From Adiantum capillus-veneris (taxonomy: Eukaryota; Streptophyta; Polypodiopsida; Polypodiales; Pteridaceae): a stretch of DNA of 64,000 nt. The position numbers and the translations under genes are program-made. Where the stretch lies: positions 70,501,299 to 70,565,298 of the forward strand of contig CM043952.1 in assembly GCA_014529385.2 (NCBI GenBank), given 5' to 3'. The notes beneath the pieces are model-generated. The model saw only the letters and a list, made by a program, of their open reading frames with translations, had not been told where the DNA came from and did not search any database. The stretch's first letter is position 1. Each line of letters starts with the position of its first letter. Below, one piece after another: positions 56,321 to 64,000 of this stretch.

Positions 56321-56775
56321 TGTCACTTCTGACATGGTATGTGCAGTCATGGATTGCTGACAAGGATGACTTCCTTCGGCGCCGGACAAGAGAGTATCGA
56401 GGAAGGGATGCGGCCCTAGCGCAGTACCTTTCAAAGCTTTGCGAGTCGCCGATAGTAGTTTTTCACAATTCCATGTCACAAGAGGGTTCAATAGCAACTT
56501 ACACATTCAAGACACTATCACGCTTCTTGGGTGGACCGGTGCTGCCCAAAAGTGCAGATAAAATCATTCTTGTGGACAAAGTGTTTGCTAGAGATTGTTT
56601 TGGTTACTGCCCGGGCTATACAGGTGGTCGGGCAACGTATTACTACACCTACACAGCAATGGCACTAGCTCTTGGTAGACAAAACCCAGATGAACTTTTA
56701 GAGTATGGCAAACATCTCATGATTCGTTACAAGGGTGACGTGCCAAAAAACAAAATTGAACCTTCAAAATCTTGA
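54218..56775 (+). CDS. Gene C: intact unknown 600-aa protein, three exons
   Basis: ATG at 54218 (MEETPPLEFLQTPPTKG). Exons 54218-54266, 54921-56245 and 56347-56775; phases agree and total 601 codons with no internal stop. Intron 1 (GTGATC..GAATAG) holds two GGCGCGC hairpins and GA/TA tracts. Intron 2 (101 bp, GTAACT..GTGCAG) is mostly (CT)n. Visible features: a basic stretch SSRQKRLKP near residue 20; an acidic, low-complexity start; a Cys/His cluster SCRHSACPLHQKEC near 218-231, possibly metal-binding; an acidic stretch about 250-280; a C-terminal part with FLRRRTREYRGRDAALAQY and FARDCFGYCPGYTGGRATYY. No family recognised. Divergent with B and convergent with D. Intron 1 acceptor is the least certain junction. 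Confidence 0.65.
54314..54338 (+). repeat. (GT)n in gene C intron 1
   Basis: About 12 GT units; followed by a CA-rich stretch to 54450. Confidence 0.95.
54482..54544. repeat. GGCGCGC hairpin 2
   Basis: Arms TACTAACGGCGCGCAGAGA and, inverted, TCTCTCCGCGCGCCTATAGT around a roughly 20-bp loop; inside gene C intron 1. Confidence 0.85.
54572..54631. repeat. GGCGCGC hairpin 3
   Basis: Arms CTTAAGGCGCGCGTAGAGA and, inverted, TTGCGCGCCTTTAGTAC; shorter stem; inside gene C intron 1. Confidence 0.8.
54648..54896 (+). repeat. GA, GA, TA, GA microsatellite cluster
   Basis: (GA)n 54648-54709, (GA)n 54737-54770, (TA)n 54806-54835, (GA)n 54849-54896, all within gene C intron 1. Confidence 0.97.
56249..56317 (+). 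repeat. (CT)n filling gene C intron 2
   Basis: About 34 CT units between donor GTAAC and acceptor ATGTGCAG. The frame running into it (SLSLSL) is not coding. Confidence 0.95.
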
Positions 56776-56838
56776 TACACTTCAAGTAGCAATTGTATAA
56801 GATCATGTATTACATAAATTTTGTACAATGTCATCCAC

Positions 56839-59387
56839 TCAGAGTATCTTTCTCCACTTGTGATTCACATACACCATTGTCTCTCTCCACCTTCGTTGAC
56901 TTTCACGAGCTCCGGAGTTGTTGTATGCCATTGATCTTTTAACTTTTTGTTGTTGTAAATGTCTGATGGCTTGTGTTGTTGCTGAATTTTCCAAGACTTC
57001 TTTTGCCTACATTCGATGAATGATTCTACGATAGAACCATTCAAATAGTTCTCTCAAACTGTTAGCCTTGATTCGAGAGCCACCATGTCGTGTGTGTCTG
57101 AAATAAGCATTTCTCGCCATGTGATGAGACTTTTCCATCCTTGGGTATTCCATATTGCCGGGTTTCCATACTTTTGTATAAAATATGGTAAATGATTGAA
57201 GATGATGTGCTGGATATGAAAACAGATTAGTTAGAATGTTTTACAGTCACATATTTGCACATAAGAGAGAAAGAAATACATGATAATACCATGTAGTGAG
57301 TAATCTGGGTGTCTGTCCATGCTGTCTTGAATGATTTTTTCAGAAGGTTGAGATTTTCCTTGAACTTGTTCATATCACCTTGTGACCAGTCATCTTTGTC
57401 GCACATCAAAAATAGGATGTCTATCGATCGCCAAACCTCAGTCTTCGCATTACGAGTAGTTGGTTCGTGGTCTTTGACTGCAATATGTAGCTTTTTCCAG
57501 CTCTGATACTCTACCTTGCTAACATAAGATGTGGTATATATTTTTCCATGTTTTGTTAGCTTTGGATCTCTTGTACCTTGGGGCTTAGATAAAAACCTCC
57601 GTGCCTTCACCCCACCGATGGATGGTTTACATGGGACATCCTTCTCAGCAGTTGATCTCTTTTCATCCCGCTGGATTTTCACATTGCCACCATGAAGCCC
57701 CATATCCGATAGTACCATTTCTAAGCACTGCAGGGCTACTTGTCGTTCTGCGGAGTTCTTAATCTTCCAAGCAAACCCGATGTATAAGTAGACCAATTTC
57801 TCCACAATTCTACAAAGGGCATGCATTGTACAAATGTGGACATTCACAAGTGGTATTTTCAAAACCGGTCGAAAAGCAGGATCCTCAATGTGACGTGTTG
57901 GAGCTTTTCTCCACCACTTTGGGTCCATGACCTTTGCAGGCTCCATGCAGAACAAACACGGTGACTTTGCCATTGCACCCATTCCACAATTATACATGCA
58001 CTTTAATGTTTTGAGGTCACCTGCAAGATGCCACTGAACTTGAAAGTCTCCCCTTCCATCTAGACGTAGTACCTCTCCCTGGTTAGTCTGTCGATCAATC
58101 ACCTCCGGAATATTAGTTCGATGGAACACCCAATATAGAATCTCATGATCTTCTTTCTTTACCTGCAACACAAAATAAATGAGACTTAAGTAGATGTGAA
58201 CATTTGAGCTTACCTGAGAATCTCGCTTACCTCAAACGCACCAAGCCACCATATGTTAGATTCTGATTGAACACTAAAATATAAAGGATCATCACTGGGA
58301 CACTTTGAGAGGGCTCTATTCATTAAAGTAATAGTAACACGCTCTAGCTTTTTCTCTTTAACAAGCTCACACTCATCCAGTTTTAACACAAAATGTAATA
58401 CCCCACGTGACTCTTCAAATGTGATGTTGTAAAACTCCACCATTCTCTTCTGTAATATCCGCAGGTCCATAAAAATATTGTTGAACTCATCATATGCCAT
58501 GTTTGCTCCATGGCCATTGTAAGTTGATTTAATATGAAAGGGCTGTCCAAGATAGTCTCCCTGTGCCTCGTTAAGCTGAAGCCTCTCTTTCCAAACACTT
58601 GAGGCTGATGGTAGAAGTTTGGATTTTATACCCTTCCTAACAAAGATGGATGATACAGACTTTTGGATAGCCGAATATCCTCTTTTGCTTACACCAAGTG
58701 AATCAAGTGTGCCTTGTATCTCTTTTGCTTGCCTTGGGTTCTCTGAAATAAAGCGGTCCACTACATTTCGTTGTAGGACCTTAAACTTCTTGTCATGTAC
58801 TATATCTGCTGCCAGGCTTCTACTTATAAGTGTCTTCAATCTCTTTCCTATATTGGCTTTGGGGTCAATGTTTCCTTGTCAGGATAGATTGAATCTCTAC
58901 ATGAAGACAATGCATAAGTAAATAACAGAAAATTTGCTTCACTAACACTATTTAGGCACATGAAAACAATGCATAACAAGAAAAAACAAAAAGATTACTT
59001 AACTAAGACAATGTAGCCAACCAAGAAGCATCACCTTAATGCTCGGATTCTTTTCTTGAGACCTCCTGATGCAACCTGCAATGTTTCAAGATTGCGCAAT
59101 TTCTTCTTTCGGATACGACCACCCAAGATGGTGTCCTTCATTTGACAACTTCGCACCTTTCCTTTCAGTTCTTGTACCTCTGTTTTATGTTGCAAAATGG
59201 TAACCTGATCTGTAGAATGTAAATGTGAAAGGCGAACAATCTCACATTGTTGAGCTTGGAGAATGCTCTTGTAAGTTTCAGCTTCTCTTGTAAGAGATTT
59301 ACAATAACCTAGAAGGCCCTTTTCTCCATCACCAGCAAAGGTCAATAAGCTTGTAGGATTGACAAACGGTGGAAACGCATTAGTCAT
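56839..59387 (-). pseudogene. Gene D: DDE-type transposase-like gene, broken
   Basis: ATG at 59387. Exon 1 59387-59035 encodes a coiled coil (LQHKTEVQELKGKVRSCQMK). Exon 2 about 58897 or 58874 to 58231. Exon 3 58162-57290. Exon 4 57209-56839. Motifs resemble the tnp2/RAG1-like group of DDE transposases: FVLKLDECELVKEKKLERVT (candidate first Asp), VQWHLAGDLKTLKC (second Asp), then SPCLFCMEPA, ICTMHALCRIVEKLV, HLPYFIQKYGN and MEKSHHMARNAYFRHTRHGG (candidate Glu). A one-base deletion near 57139 puts MEKSHH out of frame. A TAG at 57009-57007 interrupts an otherwise open C-terminus ending at TGA 56841-56839. The exon 1-2 junction needs a further one-base shift near 58870. It converges on gene C. 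Family placement is tentative. Confidence 0.7.
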
Positions 59388-59880
59388 TGGATTCTTAGGG
59401 TAGAGAGAGCCTCTAGTCCATATATCTATGTGTTTAGCTCCTTGAGCTCTGAGCGTGTCTATGGAAGCGGGAGGTATATGTGTGTTTGTTCCAAATCAAT
59501 GTGAAGGTGATATTTGGCTCGTTTCTGGGTAACATTTGTGCCATTTGAGGAGTGCGCCATTAGCCAAATGTGCAGGTTTAATGGAAAGTGAATAGCGGTT
59601 GCGCCTTCGTCCCTCCATGTTAGCCTCATTCCCTCCATATTGACGAGGTTCATTCAATGCAACTGAAAAGAGGATTATCCCTCAATCACTACGAACGAAT
59701 GTTCAGAAGAGTAAGGAATCTACTTAAAGTACACTTTTTGAACTTTTGCTATGAAACACCCAGCTCTTTTATTTGCCATTTTTTCTAGAGAGAGAGTGCA
59801 AAAAATACATTTTCTTAGAAGGCCCTCCAAATGACCTCCGAAATTTTCTAATGTTGGCTATGCATAAATCTACTAACTTG
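59388..59880 (-). other. Right flank of the four-gene unit
   Basis: An ATG-started 64-codon minus frame (59653-59459, MNLVNMEGMRLTWRDEGATA) may be a leader exon of gene D or chance. No inverted-repeat end was found. Copia sequence begins near 59880. Confidence 0.4.
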
Positions 59881-61640
59881 TGAGATTGCAAACTAAAAAT
59901 ACCACCTCCTAATGTATACATAAATAAAGGCATCCAACAATAATCTGATAGAGAGTGACATTAGCAAGATCTCCAGCATCATGAAGACTCAATTTCAAAC
60001 CTATTTCCATTGGAGTAGCAATAGATTTGTAGTCCTCAAGTCCAAACTTACATAGTTATATTTCTATGCATCTTGCTTGATACAAATCAATACCTTCATC
60101 ACACCACTTAAGTTGTATGCCCAAATAATGATGGAAAAGCCCCAAGTCTTTCATCTTGAAAGTGGCATTCAATTCAGCCTAGAATTCAGCAATGTGTGTT
60201 TCATTTGAACCAATAATCAACAAATCATCTACATACAAAATGATGATGAAAAATACATCACCCTAATGTTTGACATACAAAGTGCTCTTAGTTGAACTAT
60301 ACAAAATCCTTGTTTAACCAAGTGAGTGTCTACTTACTGATACCAAGCACGAGGAGATTGCTTCAATCCATACAAAGATCTCTTATGTTTGCACACTTTA
60401 TTTTAGTTTATTTTCTTGTAAAAATCATGAGACTACGTTACATATACTTTCTCAAATATATCATCATTCAACAAGCAGTAACAATGTCTGATTGATGTAC
60501 ATTCTATCCAAAATGAGTTTCCAATGCACACAAAAATGAACAATAGTCATATAACAAGTGAGAAAAAAGTCTCTTTATAATCAATGCCTTTCTATTGTGC
60601 ATAACCTTTTGCAACAAGTCTAGCCTTGTAGTGGTCAATCTCACCCATCTGGCTTACATTTCAACTTGTAAACCCGCTTTCTACCAATGGCCTTTTTTCC
60701 AAGAGCAAATCACATAAAGTGCATGTGTCATTCTGTAAAAGTGCATCATATTTTGATCTCATTTTAGCCATCCAATTTTTTGAATTATGTGCTTCATCAA
60801 AAGAACGAGGTTCTTCCTCATCACACAAACTAGAAACAACCAAAGCATAAAAATTTGACAGTTAAGATGCACGAGAAGAACCTGAACGAGTACGACTAGA
60901 CATAGGTGCATCCAATTTACTGTCACACAAAGTATGCATCAGCCATTTTGGCATACCTCTAGTCTCTTCATTCTCAGCCCTTTCCACATCAAGTACATCA
61001 TGCACATTTGCATCAATAATAGGTTGATTTGTAACATTTTCAAAAAACCCCATAGGTTGTACATGTGCCTCATTTGAATTTACATTCAAGTTTCCACCCT
61101 TAAAATGAGACAAAAAGGTGTCATAAATGTCATGTGAGCTTACATTACTATCTTTTTTACGCAATAACAAAGGCTGAACAGAATATCTTACAAAAATACA
61201 TCTTATCAAAACCAAGATATGTTTTGTTTGTGGATGATATAACCTATAGCCTTTGCTTTCAAGACTATAACAAATAAAAATGTATTTGACAGTCTTATTA
61301 TTCAATTTTTTGCATTGTGTGTGTAGCACCAAAGCATAAGCTAAACAACCAAAAGCTTTCATGTGATCAATATATGGCTTCTTATCATGCCATGCTTCAT
61401 AAGGATTCATAGATTGCAAGGATTTGGTAGGAAACGTGTTAAGTACATAAGTAGCACACATGACAACCTCAAGCCCAAACGAATGGGTAAAGCTTGACTC
61501 TTGACCATATATCGTGCCATCTTCATAAGCAAGGTGCTTTTTATTTCAACAACACAATTTTGCTATGGTATATATGGCACTGTACATTGGTGTTCTATCC
61601 CACGACTACAAAGAACTGCATTAAGTTCATGAGACATATT

Positions 61641-61692
<52 letters not shown>

Positions 61693-63480
61693 TCCCAATT
61701 TTGAATGGAGGTGTCCATAGTACATGTAGAGACATTTTTAGCCATAATTAGAAATTGCTTGAAACACATTAACACTTCAAACTTAGCTTTAAGTAGACAT
61801 GCATGCATGAATGGAGTAATCATCAATGAAAGTCACAAAGTATAGGTAATTGCCTTCATACGTCCACAAACATCACTGTGCACAAGTTGCAACCTACATG
61901 TAGCCCATATTCAACCATCCTTTCGAAACTTTGAGCACTACATCTTACAAAAAATACAACTCTCACAAAAGCGTTTAGAAGGTGCTTCAAGAGGTAGCAA
62001 AGAAGCAACCATATCATTTTTGCAAGTGTAGAAAACTAAAAAAATTCAGATGCCCAAAACATGCATGCCAAAGTTTAGCATTTGAAATAGCCTTTGAATC
62101 CACAACTGCATTTACAAAATTCTACCCACACTTGTCATACAAAATGCTAAATGTAGCAATTTTACCACCCAAACCAAGATCATGAACTATACATCGGTCA
62201 TCCATAAATTTGACAACAAGGCCAAGTCTTGCAATTAAAGATGAAGACAAAACGTTATTTTTTTTATCCTTAGCACATAAAGTGCATCAACAAGTGTGAA
62301 AGAACTACCATTTGCAACAGTTTGCACAATCTTTCCAACTCTCAAAAGAGGCAAACAAGTCATGATGTGAAGTAATGTGCTTTGTAGCACCACTATAAAA
62401 GTACCAAACATGTGACTTTGTAGGAAAATTGACATACATGCATCATGGACAGAAGGATCATAAATACACTTTTGACTAAATGCCCACTCTATATTTACAT
62501 CAATAGCACACTCTTCATTTTGAGAAGATTCTACAATAGCTACACTAGTAGTAGATGGAGCCTTTTTCTTCTTGGCCTCTTTTGCCTTCAACTTAGGACA
62601 CTGCAATAATGGCAACATATATTCTTCTTGGATTTTTCACCATAATTCCTAGACAAGTTGCTACTAATAAAAAGAACTAAAAATAGGTGATCTATTACTC
62701 ACTGAAGAACCATGAGAATTGGTTGCATTGCTATTATCACCTTTGTCTTGAGCAACAATAGAGGCTTGTTCAATGATGTTTAGCCTATTTAGCCTTGTTC
62801 TTTCTTGAAAGTGACTCTTGTAACAACAATGTGCATATTTGTGTCAAACTTGAAAGCTTGAGAGTTTTCTCGAGTCATAAGTCTCCAAGTACTAGCAAAA
62901 GTCACGTTAGAGTCTGGCAATGCATTAGTCTGGACAAAGTGAACTCTAAGAAATAACTTCATCTGTGGAAATGAGTTTCTCATTAATATCCTTGACATCA
63001 TCAAGGAAAGTGTCCATGTCATCTTCCTCTTGCATAATCTTTGACTCCAGCTTTTTAGGCAACAACAATGCAATTTGAGCCTCATTGCGTCTTGCATAAA
63101 GACCAACTAGAGTATGCCAAGCTTGTTTTGTTGATTTTGTTGAGAGAACGTGAGGAGTAATTGTGCAATTCATAGATAATTAAATCAATGCATGATCTTG
63201 TGCATCTCTTATATCCTAATGAGATTGCTTACTTGTGGCAAAACAACTCTAGTAGCAATAGACTTGCTAGAACTTACAACCTCCTCAACATAGCCTGAAT
63301 CCATAGAAGGCAAATGTACATTAATTCCACCCTACACAACATTCCAAATTACCTTTAACACAAGAATATGCATCATCATGTAAGTCCACATTGGGTAGTT
63401 ATCGCCATCCACCAACTTGTCCCCAACAACAAACATCTTGAAAACATCTGTGTTGTTGTGAGCAATGGTAAGTGACTGCA
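59880..63480 (-). pseudogene. Decayed Ty1/copia coding region
   Basis: Minus strand. Gag from about 63480: DNYPMWTYMMMHI-type start, LVGLYARRNEAQIALLLPKK, EEDDMDTFLDDV. Protease region near 62400 reads YSGATKHIT with Asp changed to Tyr. Integrase 61450-62000, then MNPYEAWHDKKPYIDHMKAF and GCLAYAL (61461-60862). RT pieces 60843-60100 include EPRSFDEAHNSKNWMAKMRS. The YVDD region near 60230 is recognisable. It ends without RNase H near 59880. A (CT)n tract (61643-61687) is inserted in integrase. Same family as the copia at positions 1-290 and 22421-23212. Confidence 0.85.
61643..61687 (+). repeat. (CT)n microsatellite inside copia
   Basis: About 22 CT units interrupting the integrase remnant. 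Confidence 0.97.
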
Positions 63481-63990
63481 CTTGATGTGAAAACTGCTTA
63501 GAAAGAGGAAAAAATTAAGTAGGACTAACACATGCTATGTAGCACAGCTCAAAGAGATTTACAAGGGACCCTTTTTGCAAAAAGTTACATTTGACAAAAA
63601 ATATGCACAAAAGGACAAAATTTGCCTATGTAATACTACTTGTAATAGAAACGGAGGCCGACATGAACCCAAATCAAAATTTTAAGTACTCCAAGCTTTG
63701 CGATTTTTCTCAAAGGATTACTCAACCTGATGATACTCACCAAAGCTCGCAAAGGGGTGCTAGCAGTGCTGAGTGACTATGCTCGAGAGGACGCAACCTA
63801 CTTTGGAGAAGATGAAGAAGATCAAGGCACACAACAAAGAGTGTATTGCTTAGTGTGCAAATAGAAAGATAAGATAGCCGTAGAGTGATGGGTGTATATA
63901 CAATGCACTGAGGAAAAAACCTCCTAGTGATGGCAAAGGTGCCCGACGGTCCTAAGTGTCTTCACACACATCAATATCACATATATGATA
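63481..63990 (-). repeat. Copia leader and degraded LTR
   Basis: 63806-63990 matches the 22984-23212 LTR (AAGGCACACAACAAAGAGTG, GGGTGTATATACAATGCA, 'gacggtcctaagtg'). The primer site and LTR inner end are deleted (AACCTACTTTGGAGAAGATG joins leader to mid-LTR). Window ends just after. Confidence 0.75.
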
Positions 63991-64000
63991 ATAAAATTTT

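Larger units (their letters stand above)
49000..59400. mobile_element. Putative four-gene DNA transposon carrying an H3-protease fusion
   Basis: Four spliced genes A(+), B(-), C(+), D(-) fill this interval with little space between them, bounded on both sides by copia debris. D resembles a DDE transposase. B fuses a histone H3-like protein to a C48 protease and a HAD phosphatase. A and C are unknown. Convergent ends are 208 bp (A/B) and 63 bp (C/D) apart. B and C share a divergent 1-kb interval of GA/CT tracts with a GC-rich hairpin. I could not find terminal inverted repeats or a target duplication by eye, and A lacks its 5' end, so the left end is probably lost. Calling the whole a transposon is inference from D, the compact layout and the captured-gene nature of B. 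Confidence 0.6.

Noticed and set aside
56246-56332. SLSLSL tail at the end of the gene C second exon
   Set aside because: A GT donor right at the tract start and an AG acceptor after it remove the repeat and keep the frame, so the tail is intron.

Overview
This window is nuclear DNA of a land plant with a large, repeat-filled genome. The evidence is nested Ty3/gypsy and Ty1/copia elements, very long (GA)n/(CT)n tracts, spliced genes with GT-AG introns, and a decayed array of plant-type pentatricopeptide (PPR) repeats. The PPR wording (LVDMYAKCGALEKAQK, VVSWN) would suit a fern or lycophyte, but I cannot name the species. I see no intact ordinary host gene and no rRNA, tRNA or CRISPR.

Layout. 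1-290 and 22421-23212 are two halves of one minus-strand copia element, split by a 22.1-kb gypsy element (291-22420; LTRs 291-1215 and 21493-22420; target duplication CAACA). That giant element carries a decayed gag-pol, an extra ORF before gag, a second protease-like domain after integrase, an antisense gene, and clusters of a perfect 24-bp palindrome, four of them spaced 284-285 bp apart. 23446-36150 is a PPR pseudogene interrupted by a young gypsy element (23707-33607; target duplication AATAT) with two RNase H domains. 36494-42035 is a complete but mutated minus-strand copia element (target duplication CTACT). 42170-48991 is a patchwork of older copia fragments, microsatellites and unassigned GC-rich sequence. 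59880-63990 is another decayed minus-strand copia of the family seen at position 1.

The outstanding region is about 49.0-59.4 kb. It holds four spliced genes: A (+), B (-), C (+), D (-). A and B converge, B and C diverge from a 1-kb GA/CT-rich interval, and C and D converge. D is a DDE-type transposase-like gene, now broken. B splices, with every phase agreeing, into one 849-codon frame. It begins as a histone H3-like protein (tail starting ARTKATARK plus a histone fold), continues into a C48 (Ulp1/SUMO-protease-like) domain, then an acidic linker, and ends in an FCP1/NIF-type HAD phosphatase domain. Two in-frame stops interrupt it at and just after the protease active site. C is an intact 600-aa reading of unknown function whose second intron is almost entirely (CT)n. 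A is unknown and lacks its 5' end. Three GGCGCGC hairpins lie in the centre. I read this as a large DNA transposon, or its remains, carrying a captured histone and SUMO-pathway-like protease. I know of no described family with this H3-C48-HAD fusion.

How the parts relate: almost everything is mobile DNA in layers. The transposase (D) and the chromatin-type fusion (B) would plausibly have acted together in mobilising the four-gene unit. Damage in B and D suggests this copy is dead, although C remains open. All functional statements are inferences from motifs read by eye.
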